Positions 8,664 to 18,936 are shown, counted from the first letter of the stretch. The stretch: 64,000 bases of DNA from Butyricimonas muris (GCF_046365375.1 NZ_JBKEIT010000014.1:96321-160320), one strand, 5' to 3'. The notes: a model not told the origin generated them from the letters alone. A program made the numbers and translations.

Positions 8664-8707
8664 TCTCGAACTACATCGAGGTGATTTATAGAAAAGCACG
8701 CATCGAG

Positions 8708-8957
8708 TTAATTTACTTGTCCCCGAATAATCTCCACGATTCGTTCGTTATTGACAACAATCATCCTGCGTTTATCACCAGTAACTCCCGACTCCAAACG
8801 ATAAGTACACATCGGCACGTTGCCCCGCATCATTGTAGATAAGTACCACATATCCCTTCGTTTCGTCAATCTCTCCCAATGTTTTCCAACATTCCCCCTC
8901 CCTTCTTGGATATAATTCTATTGATTCAATGTATTTTTCAATCTCATTATTTCTCAT
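8708..8957 (-). pseudogene. Small gene at the end of SusCD locus 1, probably frameshifted
   Basis: Two short minus-strand frames look coding. The first starts at the ATG at 8957, overlaps the tlpA-like stop by 11 bases and reads YIESIELYPRREGECWKTLG, then GYVVLIYNDAGQRADVY, ending at 8775. The second, one frame over, ends at 8708 and reads TYRLESGVTGDKRRM, then IVVNNERIVEIIRG. The protein-like part of one begins where that of the other fades, around 8795-8815, so a single protein of about 80 residues broken by one indel is the simplest reading. A real frameshift, a sequencing error or two tiny genes are all possible. I do not recognise the family. Confidence 0.4.
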
Positions 8958-10950
8958 TCCTTAACATCTCAACCACATAAATTATCTCATCCATCAAAGC
9001 GCTGGGACTTCCAGCATAGCCTTCCGAACGATAACGAATTCGCCCATTCTTGAGTATCGCTTTTTGAGGGATCCCCGAAGTCCCTGCAAACATTGATTTA
9101 TATACAGCATTTCTACTATTCTTTTTGCCTGTTTGATCAACATCATAAAGAACTTCCATATTTTCAAAATTACTTCTCTTCCATAAAGCATTGATTTTAT
9201 CTTTCTTGGGTAAATCTTGTGTCATAATGAAATAAAATTTCACATTACTATCCTCCTTATAATGATTAACAGCCATTTGCATTCCATCCAATGCTGCAAT
9301 ACAAGGTCCGCACCATAATGCCCAAAAATCAATAACTACAATATCATTCCCGAAATCTTTAGAATTCACAATACCTCCATTATGAGATTCCAAAACAAAA
9401 GGTTCGTAAGGTTCATTCACCATTTTTGCCCTAAGTTTCTCCTTTATCTTTTCCACTTCTTCTTCAGATTTTAATGACGTAAGCCACTCTTCAAAAGTAG
9501 TTGCGGGCTTCTTTCTCAAACTGCCATAATAAGCCTCTAGTTTTTTGTATATATGTGGTGTCATCTTGGATGCTTTTGCACATTCTATCATAGCCGAGGC
9601 TGCCCTCTTTTTTTGACCCAATTTTTCAAGACTTTCTATATACGCCTCATTCCCATGAGGATAAGAACGATACCTTTCTTTTTCATCGAGTAATTCCATT
9701 ACATTTACAACATCTTTATATCGCCCTGCTTTTCCTGCAATTTGGGCGTACACGGCAATATTGTATCTTAAATTTAAGCGAGCAAAAATTCCCGCTTGCA
9801 TAGGAGTATATTTATTATCCTGCATATATGAATACGAATTATCATTTACTTTGAGCAGCATTTGATCTATGAATTTTTTAGTGATATCAACGTAAGTTTT
9901 AGCAGGTGTAGGCAATTTCCGAATAGAATACTCTGCCGTTTTATGAAACAAATTACAAAGCATCACCATATTCATTTCCGGCAAGACTTCCGCTAATTTC
10001 TCGTACTCTCCATTTTTGTAATAATCCGCACCCATACACGAATAAAGGTTACGATAAACAAACCCTTGAGGGTAAGGATTTTTATACCATTCCGTAACTG
10101 GGAAATCTTTCCTAAATTTATCAAAGGCGTTAGCACGTTCTTCCCCTTGTAAAGAATTTATCGCTAGCCCTTGCACACGACAAGCTGTTTTACCGAATGG
10201 GAAACGATTTAAAATCAAACGATCTATACTATCCGCTTTTATTTTATCTTTCAAATCTTTCCGATACACATCACTTATCAAAATATATTCATCTTCGGAT
10301 ACTTGAGGCTGCCCTTGTACCGCCTCGATAAAACGTTTCACATTATCAAGATAATGCTCACCTTGAATTCGCTTCATAATCGCCCTAAGTACTCCTATAT
10401 AATGTTTCCCGTACGCCCCATAATTAGAAGTTTCTTTCTGAAGCCTAAAATAAATTGCCTCATCCGAGATTTCCTTATAACTTCCATTAAAATAACTCGG
10501 TATACCAAAACCAAGCGACGGCATACGGGTTATTCCCCAAGCTAAATGCGTACCCGGCATGAAGTTTCCCGCATGCTTCCGAACAGAATAGAAAAAACCT
10601 TGATCATCATTATTATCTGTTGTATCCGGTTTTATCGTTAAAGTAGATTGAAACTTGAAAGCTACAAAACCACAATTTTCAGGAAGCGTGTACGTACCTT
10701 TCCAAATATCTCCCTCTCGTTTTAATACAACATCACCAATTGTCCACTTGTAACAATCATACGTATAAACGATTCCCACGATATCATGCTTCCCTTCCAA
10801 GGGACCACCTTTAGGATTATACGCCAAGTTTATCACACAACCTGCTACCGGTTTTTGCGGTTCGACTTCCAAACGGGAATCTTTTTGTTGCCCGAACGCA
10901 GTTGCGATTACCAGTAAATACACAATTGAAATACAAACAATTCTTTTCAT
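8947..10950 (-). CDS. Secreted TlpA-like thioredoxin-fold protein (SusCD locus 1)
   Basis: This is a periplasmic or surface protein with a C-terminal redox domain. The signal peptide is MKRIVCISIVYLLVIATAFG from the ATG at 10950; an ATG three codons upstream is also possible. An N-terminal beta-sandwich-like region (about 25-130) precedes a long helical, TPR-like section. The last 130 residues form a TlpA/AhpC-type thioredoxin fold with the WCGPC motif in FWALWCGPCIAALDG and the cis-proline region GTSGIPQKAIL. It is the last complete gene of locus 1, matching the position of the TlpA-like gene in locus 2, but it is longer (667 against 369 residues). The substrate is unknown; a role in handling imported or surface-bound peptides is inference. 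Confidence 0.82.
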   Translation of the reverse strand: MKRIVCISIVYLLVIATAFGQQKDSRLEVEPQKPVAGCVINLAYNPKGGPLEGKHDIVGIVYTYDCYKWTIGDVVLKREGDIWKGTYTLPENCGFVAFKFQSTLTIKPDTTDNNDDQGFFYSVRKHAGNFMPGTHLAWGITRMPSLGFGIPSYFNGSYKEISDEAIYFRLQKETSNYGAYGKHYIGVLRAIMKRIQGEHYLDNVKRFIEAVQGQPQVSEDEYILISDVYRKDLKDKIKADSIDRLILNRFPFGKTACRVQGLAINSLQGEERANAFDKFRKDFPVTEWYKNPYPQGFVYRNLYSCMGADYYKNGEYEKLAEVLPEMNMVMLCNLFHKTAEYSIRKLPTPAKTYVDITKKFIDQMLLKVNDNSYSYMQDNKYTPMQAGIFARLNLRYNIAVYAQIAGKAGRYKDVVNVMELLDEKERYRSYPHGNEAYIESLEKLGQKKRAASAMIECAKASKMTPHIYKKLEAYYGSLRKKPATTFEEWLTSLKSEEEVEKIKEKLRAKMVNEPYEPFVLESHNGGIVNSKDFGNDIVVIDFWALWCGPCIAALDGMQMAVNHYKEDSNVKFYFIMTQDLPKKDKINALWKRSNFENMEVLYDVDQTGKKNSRNAVYKSMFAGTSGIPQKAILKNGRIRYRSEGYAGSPSALMDEIIYVVEMLRNEK

Positions 10951-10994
10951 TACATCCATATTTTAATTACATAATTTTTTCTTTCATTTCGCTA

Positions 10995-11921
10995 TTACTC
11001 GTAAGTTGTATTACCTATCTTTCGGATATCTATATTGTATTTCTCCTTATAATAATTAATTAACACATTCCATTTGTTCTGAATTAATTTATACTCGGAG
11101 TTATTTAAATAGATTTCCATTTGTTCATCACTCCGGGAGAATAAATGATACAAAAAGGATTTTAGATCATTTGTTACTGCATACTTCCAAGAAGAAGGAT
11201 ACACGTACCATTCTTCCGCATAATTATCCCCATAATAACGACTAGGGAGAAAACCTCTTTTTCTATATGTATCCAGAGTCTTTTCTGTTAAAGGTAATTC
11301 TGGAGCTGTATTATAATCTGTTCCATCGTAAAATTCTTCAGGGATATCCAATATACCTTCTGCGATATAATAATCCCACATGGCAGTTATCAATTCCAGT
11401 TTTCTCGCCCTTTTAGTCTCGGCATTCATGGTAGTCAAATTCGCATTCATTCCTGATATCGCAACAGAATTACCATTTAACATGTAATTGTAGAGTATAA
11501 GACGTGTCATCTGAGGGGTGGAGCGATCCAAATAAATAGAATCTGCTAAAAACACGCGATAAGGTAATCCTCCTTTCTTCAAAAATTCAGGAGGAAAAAA
11601 TTGCAACCAAATGGCGTCAATATAATTCAACATGGCGTCAACGTATTGTACGTCTCCCATGCTAATAACATATTTTTGAACAGCACCCGTTCCCGCTGCT
11701 TGTTTCCATAACGCATCTTTTTGTGTATAGTTATAAAGCACGTATGAATCATATGTCTCATATATCTCTTGAATACGGGCATTGGCTTCTACCGATGCAT
11801 TACCCTGCGGTAACTTGTAATCCTCTATAATTTCAATAGGAATTCCTACTTCCTTGTCTTCATTACAAGAAAAAATATTCATCGAAATCAATCCTAAAAT
11901 AAAATATATAGTTTTTTTCAT
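10995..11921 (-). CDS. Metallopeptidase-like surface lipoprotein (Peptidase_Mx1-type), catalytic motif absent
   Basis: This is a lipoprotein of 308 residues with lipobox MNIFSCNED. The overall layout fits the 'putative zinc-binding metallopeptidase' family that follows susD in many Bacteroidota loci: an N-terminal segment on partially unfolded, surface-exposed sequence, then YNYTQKDALW, then a C-terminal tail of the form KWNVLINYYKEKYNIDI. The HExxH zinc motif expected in the middle is not present; the matching place reads ELITAMWDYY. It may be a binding protein derived from a peptidase. It lies 13 bases downstream of susD. A paralogue with the same loss is at 29742-30674. The family call rests on my recollection of the pattern. 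Confidence 0.7.
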   Translation of the reverse strand: MKKTIYFILGLISMNIFSCNEDKEVGIPIEIIEDYKLPQGNASVEANARIQEIYETYDSYVLYNYTQKDALWKQAAGTGAVQKYVISMGDVQYVDAMLNYIDAIWLQFFPPEFLKKGGLPYRVFLADSIYLDRSTPQMTRLILYNYMLNGNSVAISGMNANLTTMNAETKRARKLELITAMWDYYIAEGILDIPEEFYDGTDYNTAPELPLTEKTLDTYRKRGFLPSRYYGDNYAEEWYVYPSSWKYAVTNDLKSFLYHLFSRSDEQMEIYLNNSEYKLIQNKWNVLINYYKEKYNIDIRKIGNTTYE

Positions 11922-11933
11922 GATTTTTACTTT

Positions 11934-13418
11934 TTATATTATAGTATTTCCTTGTCTATCTCCATTTTCTCTTGATGAATTTTGCAAAAGCCCAGAATTT
12001 TGCAGAAGTAAACTATTAGGCAAAGGAATCGTATAGAGAGGATCTTTTGCTTTCAACACGAAATTGTAAAGAGTACCTCCTTTTTCAAATTTATACGAAT
12101 GTTTAATTTCCGGCATTCCTTGACGGCGTAAATCAAACCAACGATGTCCTTCAAAACAAAGTTCCTTTCTACGTTCCAATCGAATTTGTTCAAGAAGCTC
12201 TTTCTCGCCATAATTCTCGTCCGTGTATCCGATAATACGCTTTTTTCTGAAATTGTTTAATTCTGCCAAAGCAGATTCATTATCTCCCAGCAAAGCGTAT
12301 GCTTCCATCCTATTCAAAACAGCTTCCGCAAAACGGATTGATTGTCCGAAATTATTTCCCCCGTATGGTTTAGTCATTAACACATTATTAGTAGGTATAT
12401 CATTATAATCCTTTTGGGATTTGAAATTATTAGCTAAGAAACGTTGGTCATTTATTTCATCCCATAATTCCCTGAATTCGGGAGCTGTACCAGGCTGATA
12501 AGCGTAAGCACTGGAAACGGCAGATGGACCAAAAAGCCATTCTACTTCTGGATTATCATACGTGATGGGATAATACAGGTTACCACTGGCAATATAATCC
12601 AGCGCATTTACCATATCCAATAAAATAGCTCCTTGTTCAATCGCTTTATCCACTTCCGCAATACATTCCTCGTAACGTTCCATGTAAAGATACACCCGCG
12701 AAAGAAGAATGTGAATCGCTGGTTGATTTACGCGATAATTTTTACGAATAACCGGAAGGGGATCCATCAATCGAGCAGCCTCTTCTAAGCCTTTCGCTAT
12801 AACTTCTTCATAAATATAAGCTACGGTTTCCCGTTTCAAATGCTCTTCTGTCAAGTCTGCGGTCAGGCGAACCGGGACTCCTAAAGCTTCCTTGTTATGA
12901 TTGTACGGTTCCCCGTAAATATTCACCAGTTGAAAATAAAGCAATGAACGTACAGCTAAAGCTTCCGCCTTTACCCGCTCCTTTTCGTTATCTGGACCGA
13001 CAGCATCATCAATATAATCAAGAACCGCATTACAACCTAATATTTTCGCATAAAATGCCCCGTATGTAGTAGAACTTGGAGAAACATTTATTTCATTTCC
13101 ATAGCCATCATAATCCGAAGCATAAGGTTGCCACGAATAATACGGGAAGTTTAAAATTGCCGAATTACTACCCGCATATTGGTCACTCTCTCTTCCCACG
13201 TATGTTAGGAATAGTGCACAATCATCATCCATTAGCGAGGTAAAAGAAAAACTTGGTGAATTCACATCTGGATATCCCGTACCTAACAAGAGTTCCGAGA
13301 AGTCTGCCGTTGTTTTCGGAATTACCTCGCTTTGAGATTCTTCTTTCAGAAAATTACTGCAAGCTCCAGTCCCTAGCCATGCAACAATTAATAATAAAAT
13401 AATTATTTTATTTCTCAT
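11934..13418 (-). CDS. SusD/RagB-family substrate-binding lipoprotein (locus 1)
   Basis: This is an outer-membrane surface lipoprotein that caps the SusC pore and binds the substrate. Signal peptide and lipobox are seen in WLGTGACSNFLKEE. The start of the mature part (SEVIPKTTADFSELLLGTGY) and the helical YFQLVNIYGEPYN segment are typical of the RagB/SusD fold with its TPR-like helices. The C-terminal signature RRKELCFEGHRWFDLRRQGM is diagnostic. At 494 residues its length is normal. It is 22 bases downstream of susC and cotranscribed with it. The substrate cannot be read from sequence. Confidence 0.95.
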   Translation of the reverse strand: MRNKIIILLLIVAWLGTGACSNFLKEESQSEVIPKTTADFSELLLGTGYPDVNSPSFSFTSLMDDDCALFLTYVGRESDQYAGSNSAILNFPYYSWQPYASDYDGYGNEINVSPSSTTYGAFYAKILGCNAVLDYIDDAVGPDNEKERVKAEALAVRSLLYFQLVNIYGEPYNHNKEALGVPVRLTADLTEEHLKRETVAYIYEEVIAKGLEEAARLMDPLPVIRKNYRVNQPAIHILLSRVYLYMERYEECIAEVDKAIEQGAILLDMVNALDYIASGNLYYPITYDNPEVEWLFGPSAVSSAYAYQPGTAPEFRELWDEINDQRFLANNFKSQKDYNDIPTNNVLMTKPYGGNNFGQSIRFAEAVLNRMEAYALLGDNESALAELNNFRKKRIIGYTDENYGEKELLEQIRLERRKELCFEGHRWFDLRRQGMPEIKHSYKFEKGGTLYNFVLKAKDPLYTIPLPNSLLLQNSGLLQNSSRENGDRQGNTII

Positions 13419-13440
13419 AATTTCGTTATTACAAGTATTA

Positions 13441-16400
13441 TTAAAAACTAAAACTCAAAGAACAAGATGCCGTCCGACGGGCAGGCCAATTCGCCGTTTC
13501 CGGATCTCGTCCATCCCATTTCTCATCAAAAGCAATAAAAAATGGATTAGAAAGACTTAAAGAAAAAGAAGATTGCCTAATGCCTATTTTCTTCAACCAA
13601 CCAGAAGGAAGATAGTAATGTAGAGAAATCATTCGACACCGAATAAAGTCTGTTTTCGCCACTCGTAAATCCGATTGATTATACATATCATATGGATTCA
13701 ATTTTTCTCCCGTGGGTAAAGTCGTACTCATCGAGTTCGGGTTTCCCGCTGGAATTGATGGGATATTGGTGATATTTTCGTCTCCCGGTTTACGCCAACG
13801 CTTGAATAGATAACGAGGAGCATTTCGCTCTGGAGCCGGAGCACCGGAGGCGGCAAAAAAAGTTGGAAGAAAAGTTTTTGCCCCGAATGACATAGCGAAA
13901 TTAGCCCGCAAACACCACTTCCTGTAGCGCAAAGAAGTACTAATTCCACCTGTGATATCCGGCTCTCGGCATCCCACTTTAACTAGATAGTCCAAATCAT
14001 TTTCCGTATCCTCTACATCCATATACTTAAACAAGGGACGTCCATTTTCAGCATCTAACCCTTCGAATGCGTAAGCATAAAATGTTTGATATTTTTCATT
14101 TTCCACGATAGCATTACCTTGAATATAATCAAGTCGCGTATTTACTCGTTCATTTTCTCTAATAGAATTTTTCACTTTACTAGTGTTGAAGGAAAGTGAC
14201 CATGAAAAATCTTTTGTCTTAACCGGTGTCACGCTCACGTATAATTCATATCCTTTGTTTTTCATTTTCGTGCCATCTACATAAGCATTCTCCACCCCAT
14301 TCTCTATAACCACATTGCGTGAAGCTAAAACGCGACTTATCTTATTATAAAAACTTAATCCCGCACTCACACGTCCTTGAAAAAATGAAAAATCAATACC
14401 CAAATTCCAGTCTTCCGTTTTCTCCCAACCCAAGTTAGGATAAGGTAAAGATTTCAATTTTAACGTGTACTGTTGAAAATAGGAATCCAAACCTCCGTCT
14501 GAGGCTATCATATAGGGAGATACAGCTTGAACTGCATTACCTCTCCAACCATAAGAAAACGAAACATCAAACATATCATACCACGAGGAAGCCCATGCCA
14601 TAAAAGGTTCATTACCAATACGCCACTTCATTCCTAATGACCAACTTGGATTAAATTTCTTATTCTCATCCTGCCCAAATCGATTAGAGGCATCCAGCCG
14701 CGCATTAAAATTCAAAACGTAACGTTGCTGGTAACTATACACTAGTGTAAGATATTCACTTAAGGTGTTGGACGTTGTTGTTGTCACGGTACTTCCGGCA
14801 CGCATATTCTCGTGCAAATCATTAGTATTCTCTCTCAACCCATCTACAGCTGTAACACTTTTGGGCACCGTCGCAAACTTTTCTCCCCGGTAATAGAGGT
14901 AACCATATCGCATATTCGCACTTCCCTCCATATTTGTTGAATTAACCTCAAACCCAATGTTCGCTATTAATTTATGTTGTACCCCGAATACTTTATCATA
15001 CACAAGACTTGTCCTAAAAGAATAATTATTATTTTGCCCATGTTCTTGTCGCAACAATCCCCCAAACGGCAAGATACTGGCATGCTGCTCAACTGAATTG
15101 GGCAATACTTCTCCAACCTCATAACCGCGAATATTGGCAATATAATAAGAATATTCCGTCGCCCATGACTTTACTTTATTAGAAGCCAACGAGTAAGAAC
15201 CTCCAACTTGCCATTCTAAATCTTTCAACAAATTCAATCGAATATTTAACGCAGCCTGCAAATTAATCCCATCTGTTTCAGTCCCAGTATTATCCATTTC
15301 ATTGATGATATTGTAGTTGTATGCGTATTTATCAAGTATAGACCAACTTGTACTTCCTGATTTTTCATGATAATACAATCCACCATTTTCATCTCGTACA
15401 GGTATAGCACGTGTCGTATTCATCGCATAATCATAAGGACTAACCCCAAAAGCAAAATTTTCCGTCGTGCGATAACCACCATTCAATTGAAAATCTAGAC
15501 TAAATCGATCCTCCTGTCTAAAAGTGGTATTAGAACTTACAGTGAAACCCGACATATTATTTCCCTTCGCTTCTCCTAAAGTACGATTCACCCCCATGGA
15601 AAAACGACTCGATAATTTTTTCCCGTTACTAGAAATACTCACGTTATGATTATGACTAAAATTGTTTTTAAACAAAATATCAAACCAATCCGTATTCATA
15701 TTTTCCATCTTGCGAAATTCCTGTTCAAATTGTTCTCGAGAGATTTCTTTTCCTTGCAATTTTTGGATTAGACCAGCATAAGCAATTGGCAAAACATCCA
15801 ATCTATAACTTTCCCTGTCTTCCCACAGCTCCTGGGAAAATTGCATATATTCCTGTGAATTCATCATATCGTACATACGATACGATGGTTTCTGCCCAAC
15901 ACTGATACTACCATTGTAAGAAATACTAAAACCTTCACCTTTTGCTTTTTTAGTCGTAATCACAATTACCCCATTAGCAGCTTGGGTACCGTAAATAGCC
16001 GTAGCAGAGGCATCTTTCAACACGGTAATTGTTTCAATATCATGAGGGTTCAACCAAGATATTGCATTACCCACGGTTTCTTGCAAACTCTCCATTTCTG
16101 ATGAAAGAGGGCTTGCATCATCGGGAAGCGGAAGAGGATTCGCTTGTATCACGCCATCCACTACCCAAAGCGGTTCTTGATTACCCAATAAAGTCGAAGT
16201 CCCCCGGATACGAATTTTCGGGGTTCCTCCCACTTTACCAGTCTTGTTAATAACTGACATTCCCGGCACCCATCCTTGCAACATCTGGTCAATTGTGGAC
16301 TCTCCGGCTACCTGTATTTCTTCCGCCCGCAATTGCGTTACTGCCCCCACGTAACGACTGCGATCAATCGTTGCGTATCCCGTCACCACAACCTCTTCAA

Positions 16401-17034
16401 TAGTTTTTACATCCTCCCGCATGATCACCCGCAAAGTATCCTTTGCCGTTTCTTCTGAAAAACTTATAATTTGATTTTGAAACCCTACAAAAGAAAATTC
16501 CAGTTGCCCTTTTGTTACTAGTAATTCTAACGAGAATCGGCCGTTAACATCCGTTGCTGTCCCCACAGAAGTTCCTACCAACTTCACTGTCACGCCCGAC
16601 AAAGGCTGCTTTTTTGTATCGTACACAAAACCTTTCACACGAACAGACTTTTTGGCACTCGTATTATCTTTCCGCGGAACAATTAAAATTATTTCCCCTT
16701 GTGCAATAGCAACCAAACGAGTTCCTTGCAACACGGCTTCCACGGCTTTAATAATCTGAACGTCCTTTAGCTCCAAGGATACTTGTCGAACTTCCTTTTC
16801 AAGTTCTTCCCGCTTGTAACTGACCGAATTTCCACTCAAACGATTGATTTCTTTAATCGCATCAAGAACAGTTACCTTGTCCAATTTCAACGAGATTAAT
16901 TTACCATTCTGCTGCCCGAATACCAAGGGCGAGGTAAGCATCATCCAGACCAGAAGACAGATTCCTATCACAGATAATCGCCTACACGAAGCAGAAAACA
17001 TCTTCGGATGTTTCATTTCACGATTTTTTTGCAT
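13441..17034 (-). CDS. SusC/RagA-family TonB-dependent transporter with STN signalling domain (locus 1)
   Basis: This is an outer-membrane beta-barrel importer. The signal peptide (about residues 8-42) is followed by an STN domain (about 46-120, VTVLDAIKEINRLSGNSV), a carboxypeptidase-D-like domain (GFVYDTKKQPLSGVTVKL), a plug with IRIRGTSTLLGNQEPLWVVD and a C-terminal barrel ending in SCSLSFSF. The STN domain implies contact with the FecR protein encoded next door. I chose ATG 17034 (MQKNREMKHPK) because the bases around it, TACAAAT..ATGCAAAAAAAT, are conserved at the start of the paralogue in locus 2. The longer frame to 17106 would run through the hairpin after fecR. The length is 1197 residues. 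Confidence 0.95.
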   Translation of the reverse strand: MQKNREMKHPKMFSASCRRLSVIGICLLVWMMLTSPLVFGQQNGKLISLKLDKVTVLDAIKEINRLSGNSVSYKREELEKEVRQVSLELKDVQIIKAVEAVLQGTRLVAIAQGEIILIVPRKDNTSAKKSVRVKGFVYDTKKQPLSGVTVKLVGTSVGTATDVNGRFSLELLVTKGQLEFSFVGFQNQIISFSEETAKDTLRVIMREDVKTIEEVVVTGYATIDRSRYVGAVTQLRAEEIQVAGESTIDQMLQGWVPGMSVINKTGKVGGTPKIRIRGTSTLLGNQEPLWVVDGVIQANPLPLPDDASPLSSEMESLQETVGNAISWLNPHDIETITVLKDASATAIYGTQAANGVIVITTKKAKGEGFSISYNGSISVGQKPSYRMYDMMNSQEYMQFSQELWEDRESYRLDVLPIAYAGLIQKLQGKEISREQFEQEFRKMENMNTDWFDILFKNNFSHNHNVSISSNGKKLSSRFSMGVNRTLGEAKGNNMSGFTVSSNTTFRQEDRFSLDFQLNGGYRTTENFAFGVSPYDYAMNTTRAIPVRDENGGLYYHEKSGSTSWSILDKYAYNYNIINEMDNTGTETDGINLQAALNIRLNLLKDLEWQVGGSYSLASNKVKSWATEYSYYIANIRGYEVGEVLPNSVEQHASILPFGGLLRQEHGQNNNYSFRTSLVYDKVFGVQHKLIANIGFEVNSTNMEGSANMRYGYLYYRGEKFATVPKSVTAVDGLRENTNDLHENMRAGSTVTTTTSNTLSEYLTLVYSYQQRYVLNFNARLDASNRFGQDENKKFNPSWSLGMKWRIGNEPFMAWASSWYDMFDVSFSYGWRGNAVQAVSPYMIASDGGLDSYFQQYTLKLKSLPYPNLGWEKTEDWNLGIDFSFFQGRVSAGLSFYNKISRVLASRNVVIENGVENAYVDGTKMKNKGYELYVSVTPVKTKDFSWSLSFNTSKVKNSIRENERVNTRLDYIQGNAIVENEKYQTFYAYAFEGLDAENGRPLFKYMDVEDTENDLDYLVKVGCREPDITGGISTSLRYRKWCLRANFAMSFGAKTFLPTFFAASGAPAPERNAPRYLFKRWRKPGDENITNIPSIPAGNPNSMSTTLPTGEKLNPYDMYNQSDLRVAKTDFIRCRMISLHYYLPSGWLKKIGIRQSSFSLSLSNPFFIAFDEKWDGRDPETANWPARRTASCSLSFSF

Positions 17035-17087
17035 AGATTTGTAAAACATTAAATTAATAATTTCTTGGTTTTCCAAGAGGTTGAATG

Positions 17088-17115
17088 ACCGGGGCATCTT
17101 CCACATGCCACCGGT
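17088..17115 (-). promoter_or_regulatory. Leader hairpin with TGGAAG loop before susC (locus 1)
   Basis: Read on the minus strand, ACCGGTGGCAT and ATGCCCCGGT pair (one bulged T) around the loop GTGGAAG. It begins 7 bases past the fecR stop and ends 53 bases before the susC start. The paralogous position in locus 2 (35977-36003) has a different stem but nearly the same loop, TTGGAAG. It could be an attenuator, a processing site or a protein-binding leader. Confidence 0.65.
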
Positions 17116-17121
17116 TATTTT

Positions 17122-18291
17122 TTAGTATATATACACTGTCGTTCCTTTAATCTCGAAACGGGGACCTCCCAACAATGTCAATGTACTTAACACGCTTCCC
17201 AAATCCTCGTTACGATTAATTTTCCCGGTAAAGGTATGTTTCACGTTCCGGTCGCCCCGCCACTCGTAAGTCACGTTGTACCAACGTGCCAACATACGCA
17301 TCACACTCTCCAAATCATCATCATCCAACATGATAATGCCATCCCGCCAAAGCGATTGTATATCCATGCTTACCTTTTTCACCGAAATATCATCAGCCCC
17401 CACTTCCCAATTAGCTTGCATCCCCGGTGCCAATACTTCCTTCAATGAAGTTTGTTCCACGGACACCTCAACCCGCCCGGTAAACAAAGTAGTCTGTATT
17501 GTAGGCTCATCGGTATAAGCCATGATATTAAACGAAGTCCCAAGAACACGGGTCCGCATCTCTCCCGCCTGCACGACAAACGGGTGCAACGAGTCGGGAG
17601 TCACTTCAAAAAAAGCCTCTCCCTTCAAATCGACCATCCGATTTTTCCCTGTAAATTTCACAGGATAACGTAACTCCGAATCGGAGTTCAAAAATACTTC
17701 CGTCCCGTCACTCAACACCAACGAATAAATACCTCCGCGAGGCACCACTATCGTGTTGTACTCCATGACAGTATCCTGCATCTCTTTCTTCATCTCGTAC
17801 GCCACTTGTCCCGTCCGGATATTAATACTCGTACCAGATGTGGCAACCGAAGTATCCCTATCTCGCAAGGCAATCTTCTGCCCATCGTTCAGAATCAACA
17901 ATGCCTGTGTCTTTCCCGGCTCTATGACCGCCATCCGTACAACTGTTTCGTCCTTGCCCGCCCGTTGCAACCCGAACCACAAACCAAGCCCCAGTAACAA
18001 GACCATTCCCGCTGCATATGCCAACCAAGTCCTCCTCCCGATAGATTTTCTCTCCCTCGTAAGCCGCTCCAAACGCCGCCATTGTTCTTTCCGGTCGGAC
18101 AAACGCACGATATTCTGAAATTCCTCGTTCTTCTTCCCGCCCGACACTTGTCTGAACAATTCCTCGTGTTCCTCGGATTCCTCCAACCACTCCCGCAACC
18201 GCCTTCCCTCTTCCTCGTCCAACATCCCGCCTCCCAACAGCTTCTTCACCACGACATTCGCAATACTTATTTCTTTTTCTATATCACTCAT
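17122..18291 (-). CDS. FecR-family anti-sigma factor (locus 1)
   Basis: This is an inner-membrane regulator that relays the SusC occupancy signal to the ECF sigma factor. The cytoplasmic N-terminal part (about 1-85) has the short anti-sigma helices. One transmembrane segment follows near WLAYAAGMVLLLGLGLWFGL. The periplasmic FecR domain has VVPRGGIYSLVLSDGTEVFL and LKGEAFFEVTPDSLHPFVV. The last 70 residues are a DUF4974 domain (LARWYNVTYEW, FTGKINRNEDL). At 389 residues it is full length. It lies between the sigma factor gene (93 bases upstream) and susC. Confidence 0.95.
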   Translation of the reverse strand: MSDIEKEISIANVVVKKLLGGGMLDEEEGRRLREWLEESEEHEELFRQVSGGKKNEEFQNIVRLSDRKEQWRRLERLTRERKSIGRRTWLAYAAGMVLLLGLGLWFGLQRAGKDETVVRMAVIEPGKTQALLILNDGQKIALRDRDTSVATSGTSINIRTGQVAYEMKKEMQDTVMEYNTIVVPRGGIYSLVLSDGTEVFLNSDSELRYPVKFTGKNRMVDLKGEAFFEVTPDSLHPFVVQAGEMRTRVLGTSFNIMAYTDEPTIQTTLFTGRVEVSVEQTSLKEVLAPGMQANWEVGADDISVKKVSMDIQSLWRDGIIMLDDDDLESVMRMLARWYNVTYEWRGDRNVKHTFTGKINRNEDLGSVLSTLTLLGGPRFEIKGTTVYIY

Positions 18292-18384
18292 AGTATATCA
18301 TTTTTCCGTAAACTACACCCTATAATTGCGTAACTCGGAAAAGCGGGTGAATAGAAATGTGATTTTTTTATTTTTTTTACAAAA

Positions 18385-18936
18385 TCACCCCACGGACAAG
18401 AAAAGCAACAACGCCCTCAAATGTTTCAACCTCTCTCTCAACGTCTGGTATCCAACTTTTTTCAAAGTCTTCACCGTGTTAGGAGAAACACACATCTCTT
18501 CGGCTATTTTTTCGACAGTCATATCCTGCATACTTAACTCGATAACCCGTCGTGTTTGAGCGGGAAGTTCATGAACGGCTTGTTGCACCTGTCCACAGAT
18601 TTCGGCAGTAATTAAAACATAATCCCCGGTAACGCTCTCCTCCCATTCGATACTTTCAAGAATACGTTTCCGATTGGTTGTATCACGCAGAAACGCCAAT
18701 ATTTTGTTTTTGATAACCGTGTATAAATAGGTCTTTACCGCTAACAAATTATCAAAATTATTCCGCTTACTCCAATACAAAACAAAAGCCTCCTGAATGA
18801 TATCTTCGGACTGTTCTTTATCGTGCAACATCTTGTACACGTAATAAAACATCCGCTGATATAATCCCTCGTGAAGCTCTCCAAATGCCACACGATCGCC
18901 CTTGGAGATTCGTTTTATATGTGAGTCATCAAGCAC
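18385..18936 (-). CDS. ECF RNA polymerase sigma factor (locus 1)
   Basis: This is the output of the SusC-FecR chain. Region 2 is seen in YVYKMLHDKEQSEDIIQEAF and VKTYLYTVIKNKILAFLRD. Region 4 with the helix-turn-helix is EKIAEEMCVSPNTVKTLKK. The start appears to be GTG at 18936, because no ATG exists before the QRMFYY segment well inside region 2 and a stop lies a few codons upstream. The gene begins only 22 bases after the mltD stop on the same strand, so read-through from the parA-mltD operon is likely in addition to any own promoter. It has 183 residues. Confidence 0.92.
   Translation of the reverse strand: MLDDSHIKRISKGDRVAFGELHEGLYQRMFYYVYKMLHDKEQSEDIIQEAFVLYWSKRNNFDNLLAVKTYLYTVIKNKILAFLRDTTNRKRILESIEWEESVTGDYVLITAEICGQVQQAVHELPAQTRRVIELSMQDMTVEKIAEEMCVSPNTVKTLKKVGYQTLRERLKHLRALLLFLSVG

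Noticed and set aside
17035..17106. N-terminal extension of SusC (locus 1)
   Set aside because: It runs through the leader hairpin after fecR, and the start shared with the paralogue is at 17034.
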